Assembly: GCA_003650785.1 (NCBI GenBank)
Contig: QMRW01000030.1
Coordinates: 1 to 12,442 of the forward strand
Source of the DNA: Thermoprotei archaeon
GTDB taxonomy: Archaea > Thermoproteota > Thermoprotei > Thermofilales > B20-G17
Length of the DNA stretch: 12,442 nt
Reading direction: 5' to 3'
Within the stretch, counting starts at the first letter, position 1; every line of letters starts with the position of its first letter. The translations under genes and the position numbers were made by a program. Shown here piece after piece: positions 1 to 6,525 of this stretch. The notes below the pieces were generated by a model that was given only the letters and a program-made list of their open reading frames with translations, had not been told where the DNA came from and searched no databases.

Positions 1-1
1 A

Positions 2-277
2 GATCAGAGAAATATAGAATATGCTAAGAATCTCCTAAGAAAATTACTGATAGGATACAGATTATATTTTTCTCATGACGTACTTAACTCCGATGGACGG
101 AAAATACTTAATGATATAATTAGAGCAGTTCTAAGCGAAAGACCAGAGATGAGACGATTTCTAAAGAAGATCAGAGCTAAGCCTACTCTAGACAATATTA
201 TAAAATTGGCTGAAACCTTAGAGTGCAGAGATGCCTTAGTCTCGCTAGACTGGATGCAAAAATCTGTCTATGAATAG
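2..277 (+). CDS. C-terminal fragment of an unrecognised protein, cut by the window edge
   Basis: The reading frame starting at base 2 is open from the window edge to a TAG at 275-277, giving 91 residues with no start codon in view. The real start therefore lies upstream. The fragment is mostly helical and rich in charged residues (Lys, Arg, Glu, Asp), with no transmembrane segment. It has a single cysteine, near its end in LECRDAL, and a Trp-Met close to the C terminus. Codon use (AGA, ATA, CTA) matches the neighbours, which supports a real gene. I do not recognise the family and assign no function. It converges on the zinc-ribbon gene with about 54 bases between their stops. Confidence 0.6.
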   Translation, partial: DQRNIEYAKNLLRKLLIGYRLYFSHDVLNSDGRKILNDIIRAVLSERPEMRRFLKKIRAKPTLDNIIKLAETLECRDALVSLDWMQKSVYE

Positions 278-336
278 AGCTCCTGAGAAAATAGGCATGT
301 AAATACAGTGTGATGATCAATATGAAAATTCTTTAA

Positions 337-531
337 TCAGCCTAGACTCCATCGATCAGTACTACTTCTGAAGCTTGACTTTACGGAGAACTCATAACCA
401 CATTTAGGGCATATAGCATAGCCACAATCTCCAAGTATTGATAGATTACAGCTACCGCACATCATAGCTCTTGAGTATTTTATGTCGAACTGAAATCCAC
501 ACTTTGGACATCTCAGTAGGTTCATTCCCAT
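337..531 (-). CDS. Small zinc-ribbon protein of unknown function
   Basis: The product is about 64 residues with seven cysteines, in the order CPKCG, CGSC, a lone Cys in GDCGY, then CPKCGYEF. Two CPxCG knuckles around a CxxC strongly suggest one or two structural zinc sites. From memory, similar small Cys-rich proteins ending in CPxCGYEF occur in archaea and anaerobes, some near ferrous-iron transport genes; nothing here shows that link. Three starts are possible in frame: GTG at 534, ATG at 531 and ATG at 525. A TATA-like box at 554-562 puts transcription start near 533, which favours a leaderless ATG at 531. However, GGTGA at 531-535 is ideally spaced for ATG 525. The last 15 residues are polar and probably disordered. 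It could be a nucleic-acid-binding or metal-handling protein. Confidence 0.7.
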   Translation of the reverse strand: MGMNLLRCPKCGFQFDIKYSRAMMCGSCNLSILGDCGYAICPKCGYEFSVKSSFRSSTDRWSLG

Positions 532-553
532 CACCGAGATAGAATATCATAGA

Positions 554-562
554 GATTTAAAA
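554..562 (-). promoter_or_regulatory. TATA box for the zinc-ribbon gene
   Basis: On the - strand this reads ATTTTTAAA, a good archaeal box A. Its centre lies about 25 bases upstream of the GTG/ATG cluster at 529-534, so the mRNA is probably leaderless or nearly so. Confidence 0.5.
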
Positions 563-672
563 ATCTCTCTCAATATGTTATGTCTAGTTCGCTCAGTAAA
601 ACTCTAAAAGCATAAATCTAAAACATAAATAAAGAGCTTATTGAACATTCCCCTGTGCTTTATAATCAAAGA

Positions 673-700
673 ATATTCATTAAATATAAAATATGAATAT
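673..700. repeat. Inverted repeat, 8-bp arms, in the ABC operon control region
   Basis: ATATTCAT at 673-680 is matched perfectly by ATGAATAT at 693-700, with a 12-base spacer. The stretch is extremely A+T-rich, so chance is a real possibility. It sits 12 bases upstream of the perfect 20-bp palindrome and could be a second regulator site. Confidence 0.35.
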
Positions 701-711
701 ATAATATTTTT

Positions 712-731
712 AATGTTCTAATTAGAACATT
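712..731. promoter_or_regulatory. Perfect 20-bp palindrome, candidate operator of the amino acid transporter operon
   Basis: AATGTTCTAATTAGAACATT equals its own reverse complement over all 20 bases, with GTTCT/AGAAC half-sites around a central AATT. It lies 76 bases before the start codon of the binding-protein gene and ends ten bases before a TATA-like element at 742-748. A dimeric archaeal regulator, for example of the Lrp/AsnC family, would fit. If the 742-748 box is used, the site lies just upstream of the TBP/TFB footprint, a position compatible with activation. If a promoter further upstream (TATA-like bases near 697-707) is used, it would cover the transcription start and suggest repression. 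No regulator gene is seen nearby. Confidence 0.6.
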
Positions 732-741
732 TGAATATAGA

Positions 742-748
742 TTATAAA
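742..748 (+). promoter_or_regulatory. Candidate TATA box of the amino acid ABC transporter operon
   Basis: TTATAAA at 742-748 is the best box A match ahead of the binding-protein gene and predicts transcription from about 770, with a leader of some 38 bases. GATAAAT at about 768 is a weaker alternative that would give a very short leader. GTGAG at 799-803 is a plausible ribosome binding site five bases before ATG 808. Confidence 0.4.
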
Positions 749-807
749 CATTTCATTACGAATGCGATAAATAGGAATTAACATGAAGATAAGCCAAGTG
801 AGAGCCT

Positions 808-1731
808 ATGGAAACTAAGGTAATAGCGGCAATAGTTATAGCACTGATAATAGGCGTATTCATAGGCTATGTTATCAATATACCGAAAATACAACAGCTT
901 GAGGCAGAACTTAAAGAACTGGAGAAAGCAGCTGGAATAGTACCAGAACTAAAGAAACAGATAGAAAATCTCAAGAGTGAAAATGAGGAACTTAAAAGCA
1001 AACTAGCTAAATATACGAAATCCTATGTGGAGGAGATTAAAAAGAGGGGGAAATTAATAGTAGGCACCAGCGCTGACTGGCCACCCTTCGAGTACATAGA
1101 GGATGGAAATTACATGGGAATAGATATCAGAATAGCTCAGAAAATAGCGGAAAAGCTTGGAGTCGAACTAGAAATCAAAGATATGAAATTCGCAGCACTA
1201 ATAGAGGCCCTGAAGACAGGAATGGTTGACATGGTCATAGCCGATATGACTCCTACGGCAGAGAGAGAGAAGGTAGTAGATTTTTCAGTCCCATACTATT
1301 TCTCGAAAGGCCACGCTGTACTTGTCCTTAAAGAATCTGCTATAGATTCAGTGGAGGATCTCTATGGTAAGAAAGTAGGGGTTCAGTTGGGTACAACACA
1401 GGAGGAATGGGCTAAGGAGAATCTTAAGGGTAAAGCTGAGATAGTGAGCTACAATAAGGTATACCCGGAGATGGTCATGGTTTTAATGCGTGGCGATGTA
1501 AGCGCAATATTAGTAGGAGATATTGTAGGAGGGGTTTTGACTAGTAAGTTCCCTGAACTAAAAATAGCCTTCTACGTGGGTGGTTCCAGTGTGGGAGCGG
1601 CAGTAGCTGTTGCAGAAGGAGCTGAAGACCTAAAGTACGTGATCAATTCGGTAATTCAGGAGCTCATAGAGACAGGTGAAATGGATAAGATATTTGAAGA
1701 AGAAATAGCTAAGTGGATGATAAAGGAATAG
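808..1731 (+). CDS. Amino acid ABC transporter substrate-binding protein, membrane-tethered (SBP_bac_3 family)
   Basis: This 307-residue protein captures a polar amino acid outside the cell and passes it to the permease encoded next. Residues 5-24 form a single hydrophobic segment with no lipobox cysteine, so it is probably an uncleaved signal anchor. Residues about 28-75 have heptads of Leu/Ile with Glu/Lys and should form a coiled-coil stalk. The family 3 binding domain follows from about 80: WPPFEY at 91-96, MGIDIRIAQKIAEKLG at 103-118, and TPTAEREKVVDFSVPY at 148-163. In this family the Arg of that motif (R153) binds the substrate carboxylate, and an Asp near the end (D238 in LVGDI is the candidate) binds the amino group. 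The exact substrate cannot be read from sequence. First gene of a three-gene operon; GTGAG before the ATG supports the start. Confidence 0.93.
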   Translation: METKVIAAIVIALIIGVFIGYVINIPKIQQLEAELKELEKAAGIVPELKKQIENLKSENEELKSKLAKYTKSYVEEIKKRGKLIVGTSADWPPFEYIEDGNYMGIDIRIAQKIAEKLGVELEIKDMKFAALIEALKTGMVDMVIADMTPTAEREKVVDFSVPYYFSKGHAVLVLKESAIDSVEDLYGKKVGVQLGTTQEEWAKENLKGKAEIVSYNKVYPEMVMVLMRGDVSAILVGDIVGGVLTSKFPELKIAFYVGGSSVGAAVAVAEGAEDLKYVINSVIQELIETGEMDKIFEEEIAKWMIKE

Positions 1732-1735
1732 GAGG
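1731..1735 (+). promoter_or_regulatory. Strong Shine-Dalgarno site of the permease gene
   Basis: GGAGG directly follows the stop of the binding-protein gene (its first G is the last base of that TAG) and lies seven bases before ATG 1743. It fixes the permease start and is the best ribosome binding site in the window. Confidence 0.8.
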
Positions 1736-1742
1736 GAAATAA

Positions 1743-2417
1743 ATGCATGAAACAATATTTTTTATACTTAAAATACTGCCCTACCTAGCACAAGGTCTTA
1801 CAATAACATTCTATGTTAGTATTGTATCTTTTTTAATAGGATTAACGATAGCTTCAGCATTGACACCACTGAGAGTATTCCTAAGACCATCTCTTTCATT
1901 AGTAATAAAGTCGTACATCGAAGTATTTAGAGGAACTCCGCTATTGGTACAACTCTTCATAATATACTTCGGGCTACCTTCATTAGGAGTGAAATTTGAT
2001 CCCTTGACTGCGGGAATAATAGCTCTAAGTCTCAATAGCTCGGCATATCAAGCTGAGATCCTCAGATCCTCAATTAAGGCAATACCAGAGAGTCAGTACC
2101 ACTCTGCTGAGGCTCTGGGTATGAGTACTGTCCAAGTCTATAGATACGTCATACTACCACAAGCTATTAGAGCTGCCATACCAGCACTTGTCAACGAAGT
2201 GGTCACTCTAGTGAAGGAGAGCTCACTCGTATCTATCATAGGAGTAGCAGAGCTCACTAGAAGGGGAGAATACATAGTGGCATCGACCTTCAGAGCACTG
2301 GAGGCGTATATCGCTGTAGCCGTAGTATACTTAGTAGTATGTATAGCTATGTCTCAAGTATCAAAGATTTTAGAGAGAAAGTTTAAGATACCTGGATACG
2401 AGAGAGGTGTAGTCTAA
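1743..2417 (+). CDS. Amino acid ABC transporter permease (HisM/GlnP type)
   Basis: The 224-residue integral membrane protein forms the channel of the amino acid importer. It has the family marks: a hydrophobic N-terminal helix at about 19-40, FRGTPLLVQLFIIYFGLP at 62-79, and the EAA loop that docks on the ATPase at about 123-142 (EALGMS, then VILPQAIR). About five membrane helices are expected. Length is normal for the family. With one permease gene, the transporter probably uses a homodimer of this subunit, which is common among polar amino acid importers. Its stop codon shares one base with the next start (TAATG at 2415-2419), so translation of permease and ATPase is probably coupled. Confidence 0.94.
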   Translation: MHETIFFILKILPYLAQGLTITFYVSIVSFLIGLTIASALTPLRVFLRPSLSLVIKSYIEVFRGTPLLVQLFIIYFGLPSLGVKFDPLTAGIIALSLNSSAYQAEILRSSIKAIPESQYHSAEALGMSTVQVYRYVILPQAIRAAIPALVNEVVTLVKESSLVSIIGVAELTRRGEYIVASTFRALEAYIAVAVVYLVVCIAMSQVSKILERKFKIPGYERGVV

Positions 2418-3166
2418 TGGATGTACTAGTGATACGAGAACTCACTGCTGGATACCACAGTACTCCCGTCCTGAGAGGAATATCGCTAAGAATAGCTAAG
2501 GGAGAGAAAGTAGTTCTTATGGGACCTAGTGGGTCTGGGAAATCTACACTACTAAAGTGTATAGTGAGACTTGTGGAACCCTGGAGTGGAACTATAATAG
2601 TTGATGGAACTAATGTACTAGAGGACAATGTAGATATAAGAAAAGTGAGACAGAAGGTGGGCTTTGTTTTTCAGAGCTACAATCTTTTTCCTCACATGAC
2701 AGTCCTAAGAAATATAACTCTTCCCTTGGAAGTTGTAAAAAAGATGAATAAAAAGGAGGCTATAGATAGAGCGCTACAGGCACTTAAGGTGGTGGATATG
2801 GTAGAGTTCAAGGATAAGTATCCACTAGAACTCTCAGGCGGTCAGCAACAAAGAGTTGCAATAGCTAGAGCACTAGCAATAGATCCAGTACTATTACTCT
2901 TGGATGAACCTACCTCAGCTCTTGATCCTGAATTGAGAGAAGAAGTTCTTGAAACTCTGAGGAATGTAGCTAAGAGGGGGATCTCCATGCTGATAGTGAC
3001 ACACGAACTCGACTTCGCCGAGGATGTAGCGGATAGAATACTCTTCATGGACCATGGAATGATAGTTGAGGAGGGAGTTCCATACGAGTTATTATATAGT
3101 CCTAAAAAAGAACGTACTAGAAGTTTTCTCAGAACTATTTTCAGAAGACTGTACACCAAGCACTAA
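2417..3166 (+). CDS. Amino acid ABC transporter ATP-binding protein (GlnQ/HisP type)
   Basis: The 249-residue cytoplasmic ATPase powers the importer. All ABC motifs are intact: Walker A GPSGSGKST at 36-44, Q-loop glutamine at 86 (FQSYNLFPHMTV), signature LSGGQQQR at 139-146, Walker B LLLLDE at 159-164 with the catalytic Glu, D-loop SALD at 167-170 and switch histidine H196. FQSYNLFPHMTVLRNI is typical of the polar amino acid uptake class. Family members usually have 240-255 residues, so it is full length. The gene overlaps the permease stop by one base and ends the operon. The 57 bases after it carry a new promoter for the next gene and no clear terminator. Confidence 0.95.
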   Translation: MDVLVIRELTAGYHSTPVLRGISLRIAKGEKVVLMGPSGSGKSTLLKCIVRLVEPWSGTIIVDGTNVLEDNVDIRKVRQKVGFVFQSYNLFPHMTVLRNITLPLEVVKKMNKKEAIDRALQALKVVDMVEFKDKYPLELSGGQQQRVAIARALAIDPVLLLLDEPTSALDPELREEVLETLRNVAKRGISMLIVTHELDFAEDVADRILFMDHGMIVEEGVPYELLYSPKKERTRSFLRTIFRRLYTKH

Positions 3167-3189
3167 AGCTCAACATGAACTAGATCCAG

Positions 3190-3196
3190 TATAAAG
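3190..3196 (+). promoter_or_regulatory. TATA box of the ornithine cyclodeaminase-family gene
   Basis: TATAAAG begins 34 bases before ATG 3224, so the transcript is probably leaderless or has only a few leader bases. This suggests the gene is transcribed separately from the ABC operon, although readthrough is possible. Confidence 0.5.
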
Positions 3197-3223
3197 CTTA
3201 TATCAATCTAGTACTTATAGAAC

Positions 3224-4216
3224 ATGATGAAGGAAACTGGAATATTATTTATAGATAACCGAATAGTGAGAGAAATTCTATCGATGGATGCTGCTATAAG
3301 TGCTGTTGAGGCAGCTTTCAGAGAGAAGGGGCGAGGAAAAGTAGTAATGCCATCTAAGCTCTACGTCCTCCTCGATGAATTCAAAGGAGATTTTAGAGTA
3401 ATGCCAGCTTATCTCAAGGAGAGTAATATAGCGGGGGTTAAAGTAGTCAGTGTATACCCCAATAATCCTAAGCTCTACAACTTACCTACGGTTATAGCAG
3501 TAGTCGAGCTTCTAGATCCCAGAACGGGAAAGCCTCTATGCATAATGGATGGCACATGGTTAACTGCCATGAGAACAGGAGCAGCTGGAGGAATAGCAGC
3601 TAAATATCTTGCTCGTGTGGATTCGAAAATTATAGGTATGATAGGTGCCGGTACTCAGGCAAGAACACAACTTGAAGCACTCAATATAGTGCTTAAAAAT
3701 ATAGATCTCGTAAAAGTGTATGATATTATCCGATCTAAAAGTGAGGAGTATGCTAGAGATATGGAGAAGCGATTAGGTATCGAGATTAGGGTTACCGACA
3801 GTATCGAAGAGGCTGTCAAAAATGTGGATATCGTAGTGACTACTACACCATCGACTAGACCTATAGTTAAGAGTGAGTGGATTGATGAGGGAGTTCATAT
3901 AAATGCTATAGGTGCTGATGCCCCTGGAAAACAGGAGTTAGATCCGATGATACTTAAGCGTGCTAAAATAGTCGTAGATGACCTTGAACAGGCATGTCAT
4001 AGTGGTGAAGTTAATGTACCACTCTCAAGGGGCATTTTAAGTAGAGAAGATATATATGCTGAACTCGGCGAAATAATTGCTAGACTTAAACCTGGTAGAA
4101 CCTCGTATGAGGAAATTACAGTATTCGATTCTACGGGCCTCGCAATCCAGGATATTGCTACAGCTTGGTTAGTCTATAAAGAAGCTAAAAAGAGGGGGTT
4201 GGGATTGGAACTTTAA
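3224..4216 (+). CDS. Ornithine cyclodeaminase / alanine dehydrogenase family (mu-crystallin) NAD(P)-dependent enzyme
   Basis: The 330-residue product belongs to the family holding ornithine cyclodeaminase, archaeal alanine dehydrogenase, imino-acid reductases and mu-crystallin. A substrate-binding N-terminal part carries FRVMPAY (R58 likely contacts the carboxylate) and GVKVVSVYPNNP, where K73 matches the family's conserved lysine. MRTGAAGGIAAKYLAR at 116-131 leads into the Rossmann domain with GMIGAGTQARTQ at 138-149. GADAPGKQELD at 230-240 contains D232, equivalent to the catalytic Asp of ornithine cyclodeaminase. GLAIQD at 305-310 closes the fold. Sequence alone does not decide among alanine dehydrogenase, ornithine cyclodeaminase and pyrroline-2-carboxylate reductase activity. 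The amino acid transporter just upstream suggests a catabolic role for an imported amino acid. Starts at 3224 and 3227 are both ATG. Its stop lies nine bases from the convergent ATPase gene. Confidence 0.9.
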   Translation: MMKETGILFIDNRIVREILSMDAAISAVEAAFREKGRGKVVMPSKLYVLLDEFKGDFRVMPAYLKESNIAGVKVVSVYPNNPKLYNLPTVIAVVELLDPRTGKPLCIMDGTWLTAMRTGAAGGIAAKYLARVDSKIIGMIGAGTQARTQLEALNIVLKNIDLVKVYDIIRSKSEEYARDMEKRLGIEIRVTDSIEEAVKNVDIVVTTTPSTRPIVKSEWIDEGVHINAIGADAPGKQELDPMILKRAKIVVDDLEQACHSGEVNVPLSRGILSREDIYAELGEIIARLKPGRTSYEEITVFDSTGLAIQDIATAWLVYKEAKKRGLGLEL

Positions 4217-4225
4217 CTTAAAAAT

Positions 4226-4789
4226 TTAAAGTCTATATACCACATCCATAAGTCTCATAAAGTGCTCCATGAGTATTTGTTCTCTCATAGAGATACCGCT
4301 CCCCCTATCCTCAGAGAGTCTTTTGCCATAGTAGCCATTTCCTATGAAAGTACTAGCTACCTCAATACACTCCTCTATGTCCAATGGATCTCCTACATGA
4401 AAGTATATGGATAGGTCATTTATCACTAGTATTGGTGTAGGATTTTGAATATACTCTAGGATATACCTCCTTATGTTCATAGCATTGTACATTGCTAGTG
4501 TGATTACTTCTTCTCTAGTCCTTCCTGATAACCTAGGTGTGTACACAACTTCCGGTGCCAAATATCTAACCTCCCTAATAGCATTAGTATACGTATGCAA
4601 TCTTCCACCAATATCTCCTATTGATTCTGGTGCCATGTCGATAACCGTCACATAATCGCCTAACCTCTTCTTCACAAGTTCCTCTAAGATCCTAGCTGTT
4701 AATCTAGTCTTACCACTACCGACCTCGCCAACTATCAGCGTTCTCTTACCAAGGAGGTCCTCTACTCTTATGACTATTTCTAACATCAT
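4226..4789 (-). CDS. P-loop ATPase of unknown function, coupled to the thiW-like gene
   Basis: The 187-residue protein has Walker A GEVGSGKT at 21-28 and a hydrophobic strand ending in Asp (PILVIND, 119-125) as a good Walker B. It lacks an ABC signature (LSGGQ) and Q-loop, so it is not an energy-coupling-factor ATPase. FtsK/HerA- or AAA-like relatives are possible, but I cannot place it. Other marks are VIDMAPESIGDIGGRL at 49-64 and a C-terminal GISMREQILMEHFMRLMDVV. There is no membrane segment. Its start overlaps the ThiW gene's stop by four bases (ATGA at 4786-4789), so the two are almost certainly co-translated. Two consecutive ATGs (4789 and 4786) are possible starts. I recall similar proteins in crenarchaea without an assigned role. 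The function is open; energising or regulating the ThiW partner is only a guess. Confidence 0.8.
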   Translation of the reverse strand: MMLEIVIRVEDLLGKRTLIVGEVGSGKTRLTARILEELVKKRLGDYVTVIDMAPESIGDIGGRLHTYTNAIREVRYLAPEVVYTPRLSGRTREEVITLAMYNAMNIRRYILEYIQNPTPILVINDLSIYFHVGDPLDIEECIEVASTFIGNGYYGKRLSEDRGSGISMREQILMEHFMRLMDVVYRL

Positions 4790-5331
4790 CGTAATCTAGG
4801 TAGAACTTTATTGATAACAGTCACTATGCTAAACCCCATAATTGCTCCTGGAATCGAGCTAAGTGCCCAACCACTCCAAAGAAATATTAATGCTGGTATA
4901 GTTCCTTCCTCCAATTTCGAGACCATTCTCAAATCTCCTATTAATGGAGCTAAAATTAGGAGTGATAGAGTTCCACCTATAAGGACAGTACCTATAGGTT
5001 CAGTAAGAGCAGCTAGTTCAGCATATTTACGGATACTTTTACTTCTCTTCATAATTTTGTATGTAATACCAACTAAAATTGCTCCTGGTACTCCTCCGGG
5101 TATAGAGTATATTGTACCTATTCCTAAGCTCATTCTAATGATGCCAGTGATAATAGCCACTAAAGCCGCCCATAGAGGACCTAGAAGTATTCCACTGATC
5201 ACATTAATCATATGTTGTCCCGGGTACGCTTTGGTCATTAGTACAGGAAACCATAGGAAAGGGGCTATGATTACTCCTATTGTAATTAACACTGCTACTA
5301 GACTGAGTTTTCTGACATATATAGTGTCCAT
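4786..5331 (-). CDS. thiW: ThiW-type S component, probable transporter of a thiamine precursor
   Basis: The product is a 181-residue, very hydrophobic protein with about five or six membrane helices. The ThiW signature is clear: LMTKAYPGQHMINVISGILLGP at about 31-52, then IRMSLGIGT at 65-73 and IPGGVPGAILVG at 77-88. ThiW is thought to be the substrate-binding (S) subunit of an ECF transporter for the thiazole moiety of thiamine, based largely on TPP-riboswitch and thiamine-gene context in bacteria. No ECF ATPase, T component or thiamine gene is in this window, and I see no TPP riboswitch before it. A TTG at 5334 is also in frame, but ATG 5331 is the better start; a TATA-like box at 5356-5362 implies a short leader. 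It overlaps the downstream P-loop ATPase gene. Confidence 0.85.
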   Translation of the reverse strand: MDTIYVRKLSLVAVLITIGVIIAPFLWFPVLMTKAYPGQHMINVISGILLGPLWAALVAIITGIIRMSLGIGTIYSIPGGVPGAILVGITYKIMKRSKSIRKYAELAALTEPIGTVLIGGTLSLLILAPLIGDLRMVSKLEEGTIPALIFLWSGWALSSIPGAIMGFSIVTVINKVLPRLR

Positions 5332-5355
5332 CAATGTGATAACGTGCGCACTCCA

Positions 5356-5362
5356 ATTTATA
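5356..5362 (-). promoter_or_regulatory. TATA box of the thiW-ATPase pair
   Basis: On the - strand this reads TATAAAT, beginning 31 bases before ATG 5331, giving transcription start at about 5335. It makes thiW and the ATPase a transcription unit separate from lysC-asd, which ends at 5461. The 129 bases between hold no riboswitch or terminator that I can recognise. Confidence 0.5.
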
Positions 5363-5460
5363 GACTACGTCAGAGAGTAGGTGTGAGAGGGTAGTTCTAT
5401 TGTAACAAAGTTCTTCCATGTTATATTAGAGTTCTCTATCTAGAACCATGCATTTTCTAA

Positions 5461-6525
5461 TTAGACCTTTTCCAATTTATAAAGTAATTCTGCTGTAAGT
5501 AGTGCTGCTCCAGCTGCCCCTCTTACAGTATTACTTCCTAATACTATGTATTTTAGTCCACTTTCACAGGATTCATCCCATCTAATCCTACCTACAGTTA
5601 CAGCCATACCCCTATGTACCATTCTATCTAGTCTGGGCTGAGGTCTGTTCTTTTCTCTTCTGACTATTATAGGTTTAGGAGGGGCTGTAGGTAGTTTAAG
5701 CTCCTGAGGAATTCCTCTAAAGTCCTCCATTATTCGAATTACATCATTTATATCGGGTGGTTTTTCTTCAAGTTCTAGAAACACAACCTCAAGATGGCCT
5801 TCTAGAATCGGTACTCTATGACATGATGCCGAGACCTTTATGGGATGGAAAATAATGCTTTTGTTCTCAAACCTACCAAGGATTTTCCTAGTCTCTATAC
5901 TAACTTTCTCCTCCTCGCCTTCTATATAGGGAATTATATTGTCTAATATGTCCATTGAAAGTACTCCTCGGTATCCTGCTCCACTTAATGCCTGCATAGT
6001 AGCTATTCTAACACATTTAATTCCATAGGTATCTAAGAGAGGTTTTAGTGTGAGTGTGAGAATGGCAGTTGTGCAATTAGGTGCTTTAATAATACATCCA
6101 CTCCATTTTCTCTTAACTCTCTGAAGCTCGATGAGTTCTATGTGTTCTGCGTTTACCTCGGGATTTATGAGAGGAGTATCCTCCTCAAGCCTCATGAAAC
6201 TATTGGTCGATACTACCGTAGTTCCACTCCTAGCCAGTTCCAGCTCTAAGTTCATAGCTATTGAGGTAGGCAAAGCCGAAAATACAATGTCTAGTTTAGA
6301 GAACTCTTTTGCTTCTGGCCTACATAGCTTCATGTCAACTATAGTCTCAGGAGGATCGCTACTCCATACCCATGTAGTCGCCTCTAAATACCTCTTTCCT
6401 GCTTTTTCTGGAGACCCTGCTAACTTAGCTATTTCAAACCAGGGATGTTCATGTAATAACTGTAGAAAACGCTGACCAACAAGTCCTGTAGCTCCCATTA
6501 TTCCTACACTTAATTTATCTACCAT
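5461..6525 (-). CDS. asd: Aspartate-semialdehyde dehydrogenase
   Basis: This enzyme reduces aspartyl phosphate with NADPH to aspartate semialdehyde, the branch compound for threonine, methionine and, where the pathway exists, lysine. Counting from the GTG at 6531 (356 residues), the NADP loop is GATGLVGQ at 13-20, the catalytic cysteine is C153 in APNCTT, the substrate-shaping region is QALSGAGYRG at 180-189, and the acid/base histidine is H238 in SASCHRVPI. These are the marks of the archaeal/fungal-type enzyme, and length is normal. I choose ATG 6525 (354 residues) because AGGTG at 6533-6537 is seven bases before it, whereas it is too close to the GTG. The gene overlaps the end of lysC by 11 bases, giving a coupled lysC-asd operon for consecutive steps. 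Confidence 0.94.
   Translation of the reverse strand: MVDKLSVGIMGATGLVGQRFLQLLHEHPWFEIAKLAGSPEKAGKRYLEATTWVWSSDPPETIVDMKLCRPEAKEFSKLDIVFSALPTSIAMNLELELARSGTTVVSTNSFMRLEEDTPLINPEVNAEHIELIELQRVKRKWSGCIIKAPNCTTAILTLTLKPLLDTYGIKCVRIATMQALSGAGYRGVLSMDILDNIIPYIEGEEEKVSIETRKILGRFENKSIIFHPIKVSASCHRVPILEGHLEVVFLELEEKPPDINDVIRIMEDFRGIPQELKLPTAPPKPIIVRREKNRPQPRLDRMVHRGMAVTVGRIRWDESCESGLKYIVLGSNTVRGAAGAALLTAELLYKLEKV

Noticed and set aside
310..371. Possible C/D box small RNA: GTGATGA at 310-316 and CTGA at 368-371
   Set aside because: Spacing is acceptable, but there is no internal D' box, no terminal stem, and the second half lies inside the zinc-ribbon gene.
4226..4789. ECF transporter ATPase next to thiW
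   Set aside because: No LSGGQ signature, Q-loop or switch histidine is present; only the two Walker motifs are shared.
4811..5380. Long + strand open frame of 189 codons opposite thiW
   Set aside because: It is the complement of a clearly recognised ThiW family protein and has no family features of its own.
5394..5446. GTTCT/AGAAC inverted repeats between asd and thiW, resembling the half-sites of the palindrome at 712-731
   Set aside because: Arms are only five or six bases and the spacing differs from the palindrome, so chance is likely in A+T-rich DNA.
5332..5460. TPP riboswitch expected before a thiW gene
   Set aside because: I could not find the conserved riboswitch core on the - strand, and the TATA box at 5356-5362 leaves too short a leader.
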